A DNA stretch of 19,814 nt. Source: an uncultured bacterium. Lineage in GTDB: Bacteria; Planctomycetota; UBA1135; GCA-002686595. Within the stretch, counting starts at the first letter, position 1, and each line of letters opens with the position of its first letter. The DNA is taken from the NCBI GenBank assembly GCA_913058555.1, contig CAJXRJ010000040.1, positions 1 through 19,814 of the forward strand, read 5' to 3'. The notes beneath the pieces were generated by a model. The model ran no database searches, was not told the DNA's origin, and saw nothing but the letters and a program-made list of their open reading frames with translations. The translations under genes and the position numbers were made by a program. This document shows positions 1 through 7,499 of this stretch, piece by piece.

Positions 1-24
1 TCGCTTCCCATTGTGCCCGCCGCG

Positions 25-45
25 CTGATACGCCGAAGGCGTCAG
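25..45 (-). terminator. Terminator-like hairpin after the rhombosortase gene
   Basis: An inverted repeat lies 6 bp beyond the stop codon of the minus-strand rhombosortase gene. On the plus strand it reads CTG, a two-base bulge, ACGCC, the loop GAA, then GGCGT and CAG. It would form a 5-bp plus 3-bp GC-rich stem. No T-run follows it, so an intrinsic terminator is only a possibility. Confidence 0.3.
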
Positions 46-51
46 CCGCGG

Positions 52-669
52 CTAGCCATCGCCACACATCAGCGCCTCCGGCGCTGGGCGATGCCACGGG
101 CCCGCGTACCAAAGTACCGTCCACGACACGAAGCCCAGCGTCGCTCCCACTAAGTGTGAGGCGTGCAGCACCGGCCCGCCAAGATCGATCTCGGACGTGA
201 ATATCGACGTACCGAGCCAAGTCTCGGTGGCGGACTTGGCGAGGACGCCACCGGCGACGGCAACAGCGCCTAGTCTCCGCGCACCTTGGCTCGCCGCAGC
301 CACTTGCAGCGCGACGATCACGACCCAGGCGTGCAGAATCGCTGACATCCCGTAATACCGCTCCAGCCCCGGCAGCACGCCGAGTAACACCAAGCTGACA
401 AGCGGCGCCATCCATAGCCAAAAGCGCGGCGCCCCAAACGCCACCCAAAGCAGCACCGCCGCCCCGACGTCGTAACCAAAGTGCGCCGTGCTGCCGTGCA
501 CGAGATGCCCCGTCCACAATCGCCATACTTCGCCGTGCTCAACCGCCGTGCGGTGCAATTCGAAGCCCCCCGGGAAAGCGGCCGCGACGCCGGCGGCGGC
601 GGCAAGAAGAAGCGCACCCATGCCGCGCCCCAGAGTCGTCGCAGACGGCGTCGCTCGTTGGCCTCTCAT
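52..669 (-). CDS. rrtA: Rhombosortase-type rhomboid intramembrane serine protease
   Basis: This 205-residue, very hydrophobic protein has several predicted membrane helices. Rhombosortases are a rhomboid subfamily that cleave the GlyGly-CTERM C-terminal signal of exported proteins within the membrane. Visible family features are WRLWTGHLVH (49-58) with HFGYD (63-67) in the first conserved loop, the nucleophile motif GMSAILH (107-113, Ser109 the likely catalytic serine, in place of the usual GxSG), and ASHLVGA (170-176, His172 the likely catalytic histidine). The length is usual for the family. The ATG overlaps the stop codon of the upstream VIT/VWA gene as ATGA, so translation is probably coupled. 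That upstream protein ends in a GlyGly-CTERM-like tail and is the obvious substrate. The family call rests on motifs read by eye; a generic small rhomboid is the alternative. Confidence 0.8.
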   Translation of the reverse strand: MRGQRATPSATTLGRGMGALLLAAAAGVAAAFPGGFELHRTAVEHGEVWRLWTGHLVHGSTAHFGYDVGAAVLLWVAFGAPRFWLWMAPLVSLVLLGVLPGLERYYGMSAILHAWVVIVALQVAAASQGARRLGAVAVAGGVLAKSATETWLGTSIFTSEIDLGGPVLHASHLVGATLGFVSWTVLWYAGPWHRPAPEALMCGDG

Positions 670-2759
670 CGCACGCGCCCAGCCGCCGCCAGTCCGATCA
701 AGGCGATGAGCGCCAGCAGCTCAACGGGACCCAGCGCGCCTCCGCCTCCACTACGGCCACTCCCGCCGGACGCTGACCGTTGACGCGCGCGACCTGGGGC
801 ATTGGAGGCCTTCGGGCCGGCAAGGGGAGCCCCTCCCGTGTGAACTTGAACTTGGTTCCCGGCGATCGAGCGCACGCGTGCCGCATCCTCTTCGCGCATG
901 CGTCGGGCCAGGTTCTCGGACCCCAGTCCGTACTGGGCCTTGCGGTCCTCACGTACCACGACCATGGACGTGTGATCGGTGACGAGACTGTAGGCCAGCG
1001 CCATGTCGACGATACCCTCCCGCGTTTCGGACTCGGGACGGCCATCGAGCCACTCGGCCCGTTCCAGATCCTCGATCGCCGCCATGGCGTAGAGGCGCTC
1101 GAGCTCCGGGTTGGACTCATCAACCTCGGGGAGATCGACGGGAACCGTCCAGCTCACGTCCTTGCCGGAGATGCGGGCGCTTACGGTGAGTTCCTGGCTG
1201 CCGGTGCCCTGGTAACGCCCAAACACGGTGAGCTGCTGGCCCAGGTAGAGGCTAGGCAAGCGGCGTGGGTGAATGCTCGTCGCGCCGCCCAAGCATAACG
1301 CCACTCCGTGCAGCGCTTCGTGGGACATGCGCTCTCGGGCGAGCATCAGGTGCGCACCGACTTCGTCTTGCACGGAGACGGACTTGGCGAATCCCCCCGA
1401 AAGCGACGCCAGGTCGCCCAGGAGCATCGCGTTGGCGCCGTTTCCCATGACGAAAGTAAAGAGCCGACCGTCGTGGGCCTTCGCCATCTCAATGAAATCG
1501 CGGTACTCGTGCGGACCCGCGTTGGCGACGCCGTCGCTGACCAAGACAATCGCGGAGGGGCGGTCGGCGTCCAGCCGGTCGTAGGCACCTTCGAGAGCCC
1601 CGAAGATGTTCGTGCCGCGGATCGCCTCCAACGACCGGACGGCTTCTATGGCGCGGTCTGCGGCTGGCGTACCCACGAGGGTCCAAGCGGACGTCAAGGC
1701 CGTATGGCGGTCGTTGAACGCGATGACTTGGAAGCGGTCGTCAGGGCGCAGCGTCGATATGGCTTTCGTGACGCCTTGCACCAGAACGCGGAGCTTGTCG
1801 CCCTTCATCGAGCCAGAGACGTCGAGCACGAACATCCAATCAGTGCCATGGACAATGGGTTCCAGGTCTTCGCCCGGCGTGATCACCGCCATGAACGTGC
1901 CCTCGCCCTGATCCGCATAGCGGCTTGTCAGGAGTTCGACGCGCGCGGGGACGTCCTCTGCAAGCCGATAGTGCAGGACGAAGTCCTTGTCGAGCACGGG
2001 CCCGCTACCCGACCAAGAGGCCCGCCACAGGTTGCCCGCCTCTTCTGTGGTCTGAATCGTGGCGTGGCTCGGTGAGTGAACTCCGGTGACGGGGAACGCT
2101 GTCTTCAGCTGAACATCGATCGTCATTCTGTCGGACACACTCTTCTCCATGGACCAAAAGGACTGGTCCATGGCGGAATCGTCGGTATTGCCACTCTGCA
2201 ACGGGTAGAGATAGCGGCCCACGCCTTGATCGATGGAGAGTGGCTCGTAGTACACGACGCGAACTCGGGCTTCACCCTGGGCGGGTACGGGGCTAACGGT
2301 GAGCCGATAGTCCACAAAACCGTTCTGCTCCGCGAGCGCAGACGACTCGCCCGCGCGCTTCTCAGCCTCGTGGATCTCCTTGGCCTTGTTCTTCTCAGCC
2401 ACTTCACCCACGTGTGGGATGCCATCGATCCAGAGGGAGAACTCGGAGAGCGACGCGTCCTCTGGAAGGGGAAACGACCAGGTGGCTTCGAGGGGCTGGT
2501 TGGTCGTGTTCTCGAGGACCTGTTCGATCGTCGTTGAGGCGAATCCATTGTTGATGACCACGTCAACGTCGTGGGAACGCAGGCTGAGCTTGCCCCGTAT
2601 GGTCGGCAGGACGTCCGTGGGACTTCGCTCAACGCGGGTTAGGTGGTCGTCGGCGGGGACTCGCTCCTGTGTCCCCGCAGCGAGGCCGAATGTGCCGGCC
2701 GCGGCCACGAAGGGGGTGCAGAGGCTTGTGAGAGCGAGTTGGGTCAGCGTTCGTTTCAT
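666..2759 (-). CDS. VIT and von Willebrand factor A domain surface protein with GlyGly-CTERM sorting signal
   Basis: This 697-residue exported protein has an N-terminal signal peptide (about 1-29). A VIT (vault/inter-alpha-trypsin) domain covers about 50-175. A VWA domain (about 306-465) has a complete metal-binding (MIDAS) set: DVSGS at 313-317, Thr383 in GTN, and Asp409 in SDG. The segment SLVTDHTSMVVV (591-602) is typical of the VIT/VWA group known as sortase targets in marine proteobacteria (TIGR03788). The C-terminus is a GlyGly-CTERM-like tripartite signal: Gly/Ser-rich 664-674, hydrophobic 678-693 and a basic tail RVR. The start is set by GAGGA at 2767-2771, 7 nt before the ATG. The next gene overlaps by 4 bp and encodes the likely processing protease. 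The role is inferred to be adhesion or surface assembly through VWA binding; the ligand is unknown. Confidence 0.93.
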   Translation of the reverse strand: MKRTLTQLALTSLCTPFVAAAGTFGLAAGTQERVPADDHLTRVERSPTDVLPTIRGKLSLRSHDVDVVINNGFASTTIEQVLENTTNQPLEATWSFPLPEDASLSEFSLWIDGIPHVGEVAEKNKAKEIHEAEKRAGESSALAEQNGFVDYRLTVSPVPAQGEARVRVVYYEPLSIDQGVGRYLYPLQSGNTDDSAMDQSFWSMEKSVSDRMTIDVQLKTAFPVTGVHSPSHATIQTTEEAGNLWRASWSGSGPVLDKDFVLHYRLAEDVPARVELLTSRYADQGEGTFMAVITPGEDLEPIVHGTDWMFVLDVSGSMKGDKLRVLVQGVTKAISTLRPDDRFQVIAFNDRHTALTSAWTLVGTPAADRAIEAVRSLEAIRGTNIFGALEGAYDRLDADRPSAIVLVSDGVANAGPHEYRDFIEMAKAHDGRLFTFVMGNGANAMLLGDLASLSGGFAKSVSVQDEVGAHLMLARERMSHEALHGVALCLGGATSIHPRRLPSLYLGQQLTVFGRYQGTGSQELTVSARISGKDVSWTVPVDLPEVDESNPELERLYAMAAIEDLERAEWLDGRPESETREGIVDMALAYSLVTDHTSMVVVREDRKAQYGLGSENLARRMREEDAARVRSIAGNQVQVHTGGAPLAGPKASNAPGRARQRSASGGSGRSGGGGALGPVELLALIALIGLAAAGRVR

Positions 2760-3036
2760 GTCGATGTCCTCGGGTTGCGACTCAGGGGTCGAACACAGGA
2801 AACGTCACAGGGGGGCAGTCATGTGGACACCCTTGCTGAGCGACGCGTATCGTCCAGTGAATCGATCGCAGCGCTCCTCCGGATGGGGGGTCCAGGGAGC
2901 GTGTCGGCGGCCCAGACCCTGAATTGGTCCGGGCCAAACCGGCCTTCCCTGGGGCTTCTCAATGGTCTGGCGGCCTCACCGCGCGGCATCGAGCCGATTG
3001 CCCAACCGGTCATCGCCCCTTGTGCCAGACTCCATC

Positions 3037-3042
3037 TAGGCT
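3037..3042 (+). promoter_or_regulatory. Candidate -10 element TAGGCT
   Basis: TAGGCT followed by GC lies 65 bp before the ATG at 3102. The same TAGGCTGC word occurs upstream of the kinase gene, and TACGCT and TATGCT occupy similar places upstream of 13304 and 15415. No convincing -35 box is visible. The assignment rests on recurrence and position only. Confidence 0.35.
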
Positions 3043-3050
3043 GCGGCCTG

Positions 3051-3072
3051 CCCCACGCATGGGGACGTGGGG
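3051..3072 (+). promoter_or_regulatory. Leader hairpin in the 5' untranslated region
   Basis: CCCCACG and CGTGGGG form perfect 7-bp arms around an 8-nt loop. They lie between the candidate -10 element and the start codon at 3102. In the transcript this would be a stable stem 29 nt before the ATG. Its function is unknown. Confidence 0.35.
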
Positions 3073-3101
3073 CCCCAGCCAGCCTGCCGGAGAATCCCAC
3101 C

Positions 3102-4250
3102 ATGAAGTTGATCCTGCCCGTTTGTTGCTTCGCCCTCGCATCCCACGCTTCGGCACAGCAGAAGCTCTACGCATGCACCGAGCTTTTGGTGCTGTACGAG
3201 ATAGAGAACTACGACACCACGCCCCAAGCGCTGCTCCTTCCGGCCGCCTTCAACGTCTTCGGTTCTTACTACGACATCGGAGTGCGGCCTGGCACGGGAA
3301 CGATTCTCGCTATGGAGGCGGGGCTCATGGGGCAGGCCGGGTACGAGTATGACCCCGAGACCGGCGTGACAGTGGCCTACGAAACGTGCCTGTACACCAC
3401 GACCAACTCTCAGTACGTCTCGTCGATCGATTCGGACCACGATGGCACGTTCTATGGGCATCGGTATGTCCCGAGCAGTGCGACGACCGTCTCCCTGATG
3501 TCCACGGATGCGAACCCCTACTGCTTCACACGTTTCGGCCCCTCGGTTCCTGTGAACAACGTCGGTGATGTGGCGTTCGATCGTGACGGGACGCTGATTT
3601 CGACGCGGGACGGCTCGACCTTGCTCGATCGGATCGATCCGTTGACCGGTGGCGTGACGTCCTTCGGAGACCCGGGCATCGCGTTTGCGGGACTCGAGAT
3701 CGACACCGATGGCTCGCTCTATGGACTAACAACGACCGGGGCGTTGTATCGCGTGGACCGTTCGACATTCCTGCCGACGCTTGTGCTGCAGCTGCCCGGG
3801 GCGCCCTACACCGGTTTGGCCTTCCGCGAGCCCGCCGGGCGTCTTGACCCTACGCTCATTTGCACGGCCCAGCCCAACTCAACAGGACTGCCCGCGACGC
3901 TACGGGCCGAGCAGTTGGCAGGTCCCGCCCCTGGCTCCATCGAGTTCCAGGCGCGAAGGCTTCCGCCGTTGGGTTTTGGAATGCTCCTGGTGGCTTCTTC
4001 GACGGTGACGAGCCCCTTGGGAAGTGGCGTGCTCTGTCTAGGGTCAGGGATTCAGCGTGCATCGAGCGCGATCCTCTCCAACACAGTGGGCAGCACGAAC
4101 TACACCGTCGACCTGACCGCCGTTCCCGGATACGGCGTCGTCATGAGCGGGGACCAGCTCTACTTCCAAGCCTGGTTCCGCGACAGCACCCCGGCGGGAC
4201 AGGCGACGTCGAACCTCACGGCCGCGCTGCTTGTCGAATTCCTGTACTGA
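3102..4250 (+). CDS. Secreted propeller-like protein with planctomycete shared C-terminal domain
   Basis: This 382-residue exported protein begins with a signal peptide (MKLILPVCCFALASHASA, then QQ). Residues about 30-245 hold short repeats of the kind FDRDGTL... IDTDGSLYGL... YTGLAF, resembling beta-propeller strands of the NHL/SMP-30 type, with no enzymatic motif seen. Residues 252-382 match the C-terminal region of the proteins at 13304-15043 and 5540-6362: an opening Cys with NSTG, an LPPLGFG element, VLCLGSGI, and a closing YFQAWFRD and SNLTAALLVEF. The open frame extends upstream, but the ATG at 3102 is chosen because the signal peptide starts there. There is no Shine-Dalgarno; the context is CCCACC-ATG. 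The function is unknown. The repeats suggest a structural or binding role at the cell surface. Confidence 0.85.
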   Translation: MKLILPVCCFALASHASAQQKLYACTELLVLYEIENYDTTPQALLLPAAFNVFGSYYDIGVRPGTGTILAMEAGLMGQAGYEYDPETGVTVAYETCLYTTTNSQYVSSIDSDHDGTFYGHRYVPSSATTVSLMSTDANPYCFTRFGPSVPVNNVGDVAFDRDGTLISTRDGSTLLDRIDPLTGGVTSFGDPGIAFAGLEIDTDGSLYGLTTTGALYRVDRSTFLPTLVLQLPGAPYTGLAFREPAGRLDPTLICTAQPNSTGLPATLRAEQLAGPAPGSIEFQARRLPPLGFGMLLVASSTVTSPLGSGVLCLGSGIQRASSAILSNTVGSTNYTVDLTAVPGYGVVMSGDQLYFQAWFRDSTPAGQATSNLTAALLVEFLY

Positions 4251-4307
4251 CCGACCACGGAGTCCTGGATCCGCACTCTGGGAAGGGAGCATCTCCTGCC
4301 GTTGCGC

Positions 4308-5348
4308 TTAGCTCTTCTTTGGATACGGCCTCAATCCGAGCAGCATTTCGGACTTCTCAGTGAGCGGCTGGGCCGCTAGCTGCGGGTCGGTGTACGCCTC
4401 GAGGCTTTTCTTGACCAGGGCGTAGACGTCTTCCCGGCCTTGACTGGCGTCCACCTCGACGACCTTGTTCTTGCTCCGGAACAGCTCCAGCGTGGGCAGC
4501 GTCTTCGCCTTAAACGTGTCGAACCTTAGCTTCATGCTCTCCGCATTGTCGTCGCTGCGGCCCGAGTACTTGGCGCGTCCCAGGATGCGCTGCTCCAGCA
4601 CGTCGTAGGGGCACTCGAAGTAGAGCATCTCGGGGAGCTCCGCCTCGCGTCCGAAGACCTCGTACCACCCCTCCATGTTGTCCAGGGATCGGGGGAAACC
4701 GTCGAGCAAGAAGTTGGTCTTGCCGTGCAGGCGGGTGGCGGCTTCCATCGTCCTCTTCAGCACGGTCACCGTGATCTCGTTGGGCACGAGCTCACCGGCG
4801 GTGATGTACTTCTCGATCTCGGCCGCAGTGGCGCCACCCGCCTCGCGTTCGGTGCGTAGGAGGTCTCCCATCGACAGATGGGTCCAACCGAGCTGTGTTT
4901 CAGCCAGCGAGCACATCGTGCCCTTGCCACTGCCAGGGCCGCCGAGAACGAAGACGACATTCGGCTTGGGAAGCGATTGCCTCGGGTCGAAATGGTGGAT
5001 CACCACCGAGGGGGCAGGCGCGACTCCCTTCTTGTAGACGTGCCACTCGCGGTCGGTGGGGGGGAGCTCATCCTTGCAGGTGATGTCATAGGCCAGGTGC
5101 CCATCAAGACGACAGATGCGCCAGGACGTGTAGCTGTTGGAGTAGGAGAGCGCCGGGCTTCGTTCGCACTTTCCATCGGCCCGATCCCACGCCCTCTTGC
5201 CGTTCCAGTAGCCAAGGCTCGACACGGTCCCTGACTCGGACTCGGTGGCCGGAGCCATCGACGGCACGAAGAGCCCGTCCACTTCGGGAAGGCCGGAGCC
5301 CGAGACCTCGATGAAGAGGGTGTTGGGCTTGGGGGCATTGGAGTTCAC
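4308..5348 (-). CDS. UMP-CMP/adenylate kinase with an extra N-terminal domain, eukaryotic in appearance
   Basis: This protein has 346 residues from a GTG start. Residues about 128-318 are a short-form nucleoside monophosphate kinase, which transfers phosphate from ATP to UMP/CMP (or AMP). It shows the P-loop GGPGSGKGT (136-144), the NMP-binding motif LLDGFPR (214-220) and GRSDDNAESMKLRFDTF (263-279), which resembles eukaryotic UMP-CMP kinases; the long LID domain of most bacterial adenylate kinases is absent. Residues about 10-118 form a separate domain rich in W, Y, G and S (GYWNGKRAWDRADGK, SWRICRLDGHLAYDIT). I recall this domain from algal and other protist proteins, not from bacteria. The GTG at 5348 has AAGGA 7 nt upstream, whereas the longer TTG start at 5453 lies upstream of a candidate -10 element, so the shorter form is preferred. 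No signal peptide is seen; a cytoplasmic location is likely. Confidence 0.85.
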   Translation of the reverse strand: MNSNAPKPNTLFIEVSGSGLPEVDGLFVPSMAPATESESGTVSSLGYWNGKRAWDRADGKCERSPALSYSNSYTSWRICRLDGHLAYDITCKDELPPTDREWHVYKKGVAPAPSVVIHHFDPRQSLPKPNVVFVLGGPGSGKGTMCSLAETQLGWTHLSMGDLLRTEREAGGATAAEIEKYITAGELVPNEITVTVLKRTMEAATRLHGKTNFLLDGFPRSLDNMEGWYEVFGREAELPEMLYFECPYDVLEQRILGRAKYSGRSDDNAESMKLRFDTFKAKTLPTLELFRSKNKVVEVDASQGREDVYALVKKSLEAYTDPQLAAQPLTEKSEMLLGLRPYPKKS

Positions 5349-5355
5349 GTTGTTG

Positions 5356-5360
5356 TCCTT
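5356..5360 (-). promoter_or_regulatory. Ribosome binding site deciding the kinase start
   Basis: On the minus strand AAGGA stands 7 nt before the GTG at 5348. This makes the GTG a better start than the unsupported TTG at 5453. It removes 35 residues of low-complexity sequence from the predicted protein. Confidence 0.6.
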
Positions 5361-5425
5361 GGTGATTTGTTCGGCCCCGCCTTCCAGCGCGGCAACGCGA
5401 GAGGCGGACGGTTGGTGAGGCGGGC

Positions 5426-5431
5426 AGCCTA
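5426..5431 (-). promoter_or_regulatory. Candidate -10 element TAGGCT of the kinase gene
   Basis: TAGGCTGC on the minus strand is identical to the 8-base word upstream of the gene at 3102. It lies about 78 bp before the GTG start at 5348 and downstream of the alternative TTG start. No clear -35 element was found. Confidence 0.35.
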
Positions 5432-5539
5432 ATCGAGGACGCCCAGATGCCAAGCTCTCCCTCCAGGGGTTGCAACGAGAACCTCGCAGTGTCCTCTGGC
5501 TTCACCCAGTCGCTTTCGCGAGCGGAGGCGGCCGTGGGA

Positions 5540-6362
5540 TCACTGGAAGTCGACGCGAACGGCGTTGGAGAAGTTCGAGGTGGGCATGCCCGATGGGGCA
5601 ACGTCTCGGTACCAGTACTGCCAGTAGCGGGCGTCGCCGGTCATTACCAGCAAGTTGGCCTCTTGGGAGGTGAGGAAGATGCCGAATGAGCTCGGTGATA
5701 GTTCCCTGAACCGAAGGGTGAGGTCATTGGCTTGGGCGGGCGCACGGCCCCGGGCCGAGAGTTCGGCGGCGCAACCTGCCGAGTTGGGGTGCGCACTGCA
5801 AAACTCAGAACCGACATTTCCATCGGAGTCGAGAGCGAAGATGTAGGCGGCGCGCGCGAACGGGGCATCGTTGTTGTCCTGGGCGCCCGTGAGGCTGTCT
5901 TCAGCAGGAGCCCCAACCAAGACCTCCCCGGGCGAAAGCGCGACGGCCTTGCCGAAGTCCTCCCATGTCTCTGTGTTCGACGCCTTCAGGAACGCTTCGT
6001 GACGCCAGACCCCATACGTGCGCGTGAAGACGACGACCCCACCCGAGAATTGCGCGCCGGTGCTGGCGTCGTCCCCGTTGATACGAACGGCATCACTCGG
6101 CTCACGCGGTACACCGATAGCGATGATGTCACCGGCGATGGCCACAGAGGTGCCAAACTCTCCACCTGAGCTCGGGGTCCGCGCCTTCAGGTACGCGCTC
6201 TGAACGATGGGATCGATCGTGATGGGGTAGATTGCCCCTGCCGCGTCGACGTCGATCCGGATCCCCTTGGGGTTGCGCCCCAGCAACGCCTCAGGGATCC
6301 GCCGCGCCGCGCCCCAAGGGTCTTGTTCAGCCGCTTCGTCACAGGGGCGAAGCGGGGGGGCT
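5540..6362 (-). pseudogene. Remnant of an FG-GAP-type secreted protein with shared C-terminal domain
   Basis: The open frame has only TTG starts (6412, inside the porin gene, and 6286), neither with a convincing ribosome binding site and neither giving a signal peptide. The readable part starts mid-domain at DVDAAGAIYPITIDPI, a motif that normally follows a longer N-terminal region. About two FG-GAP-like repeats follow (EFGTSVAIAGDIIAIGVP, DFGKAVALSPGEVLVGAP), joined by segments such as GVWRHEAFLKAS. The last 86 residues are the shared C-terminal domain (FCSAHPNS, SSFGIFL, YWQYWYRD, SNFSNAVRVDF). They lack about 45 residues, including the CLGG-like segment present in the other two copies. Loss of the 5' end against the porin gene plus this internal gap suggest decay. 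An alternative is a real short protein translated by coupling from the porin gene. Confidence 0.55.
6330..6354 (-). terminator. Hairpin directly after the porin gene
   Basis: CCGCTTCG and CGAAGCGG form perfect 8-bp arms around a 9-nt loop. The hairpin starts 9 nt beyond the porin stop codon on the minus strand. There is no T-run after it, so it may be a transcript-stabilising stem rather than an intrinsic terminator. It lies between the pstS-porin pair and the truncated frame downstream. Confidence 0.45.
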
Positions 6363-7499
6363 TCAGAACTTGACGCTGTAGTCCAGTCGCACGCGGAGAC
6401 TGTCCTCGTCAAAGCCGCCGATCAGGCTCGGATCATCCGGCGTGGCGGCAAGGACACGCAGTCGAAGCGTTGACTCGTTTGTCCACCGGTAGTCGGCGTT
6501 GAACACGTGGCCGTGGAAGTTTCGATCGATGAGGAAGTCGCCGCCGGCCACCGGGGAGAAGACCGCGTCGTTGCCGATCTCCTGGTACTGGTAGTAGACG
6601 CGCCAGTCGCCGCGATTGCGGATCTGGCCATAGGACACGCCGGCCGCCCAGCCGGAGTTCTCGGGGGAGCTCACGCCAACGTTGGTCACGCTCTCGACCG
6701 CCACCCTCCAGGGCGCCAGCGCATCGTCGAAGCTCAGCGCTGCGATCACGTCAACGATCTGATACTCATCGACGGTCGCCGCTTCCACTTCCTCCGCGTG
6801 CGAGAAGCCATACCATGCCGCCGAAAGGTCCAAGTGAGAGCCCTTCGAGAGCGACGACGAACCCCGCATCTCTGCCACGGCGATCTCCACATCGCGTTCG
6901 GTGTCGTCGCGGAAGAGATAGGCGCCTAGTTTGAATGCGGCGGTGTCGAGGGGCCCGATGCCGCGCCATTCCGTTCCGGCGAGGATGCCCTCCGGCTGTA
7001 CGTTCGAGTACCAGACGAGTTCGTCGTAGATTGGGTTTCGCGCGAACCTATGGGCGAACTTGCCGGCGGTCACGAACGAGGCGTCTGAGGACTCGGGTGT
7101 CCAGGTCAGGAAGAGGCGATCCAGGCTGAGCGTGCCTTTGCCGAACTCGTTCCCAATCGTGGCGTTGGTATCCCGCGCGTCGTCTGGATTGCCGGTGGTC
7201 ACCCGTGCTCCGACCATCAATTCCTCGCTGACGGAGTAGTTGGCGCCAAGTCGCAGGCGCAATCGGCCACGCCAACGATCGTCCGCATTCGGGCGATTCT
7301 GGTCGTTCTCTGCGCGAATGCGATAGTCCCCATAAAAGGTCAAGCGATCCAGCACAGACTGCCAGGATGCCGGCACCGAGACGGCAGGTGCCTGTGGTTC
7401 CGATACCTCCGTCACCGTCGATTGGGCGAGGAGCGGGGCGGCCAGGGCGGTCCAGCACGCAGCGACTCGGAGCGAGTGCCGGAAGAGTGGTGGCGTCAT
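6363..7499 (-). CDS. Outer-membrane porin (Porin_5-type beta-barrel)
   Basis: This 378-residue exported protein has a signal peptide (about 1-26, ending LAAPLLAQ). The mature part starts with LTFYGDYRIRAE and RWRGRLRLRLG, followed by alternating strands and turns (GARVTTGNPDDARD, LDRLFLTW), the pattern of the putative porin family PF16930. It ends in a terminal Phe (RVRLDYSVKF), the usual outer-membrane barrel assembly signature. The ATG overlaps the stop of the upstream pstS-like gene as ATGA and also has GGAGG at 7507-7511, 7 nt upstream. Coupling to a periplasmic phosphate-binding protein suggests that it passes phosphate or another anion across the outer membrane; this is inference from context. 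The selectivity cannot be read from the sequence. Confidence 0.87.
   Translation of the reverse strand: MTPPLFRHSLRVAACWTALAAPLLAQSTVTEVSEPQAPAVSVPASWQSVLDRLTFYGDYRIRAENDQNRPNADDRWRGRLRLRLGANYSVSEELMVGARVTTGNPDDARDTNATIGNEFGKGTLSLDRLFLTWTPESSDASFVTAGKFAHRFARNPIYDELVWYSNVQPEGILAGTEWRGIGPLDTAAFKLGAYLFRDDTERDVEIAVAEMRGSSSLSKGSHLDLSAAWYGFSHAEEVEAATVDEYQIVDVIAALSFDDALAPWRVAVESVTNVGVSSPENSGWAAGVSYGQIRNRGDWRVYYQYQEIGNDAVFSPVAGGDFLIDRNFHGHVFNADYRWTNESTLRLRVLAATPDDPSLIGGFDEDSLRVRLDYSVKF

Larger units (their letters stand above)
2760..3101. promoter_or_regulatory. Divergent intergenic region of 342 bp
   Basis: This gap separates the minus-strand VIT/VWA gene from the plus-strand secreted-protein gene and should hold both promoters. 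An open frame extends upstream of the plus-strand gene through the gap, but its translation is non-protein-like and a strong signal peptide begins only at 3102. Visible elements are GAGGA (2767-2771), the ribosome binding site for the minus-strand gene, a TAGGCT hexamer (3037-3042) and a hairpin (3051-3072). No further gene was seen. Confidence 0.5.

Noticed and set aside
1308..2537. Two long plus-strand open frames (255 and 153 codons) opposite the VIT/VWA gene
   Set aside because: They are antisense shadows of a gene with full VIT, VWA and sorting-signal homology, and their translations show no domain or signal.
2643..3101. N-terminal extension of the secreted propeller-like protein
   Set aside because: The upstream part of the frame reads as low-quality sequence with no start context, and a clean signal peptide begins at 3102.
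5349..5453. Longer kinase start at the TTG at 5453
   Set aside because: It has no ribosome binding site, it lies upstream of a candidate -10 element, and the GTG at 5348 has AAGGA at ideal spacing.
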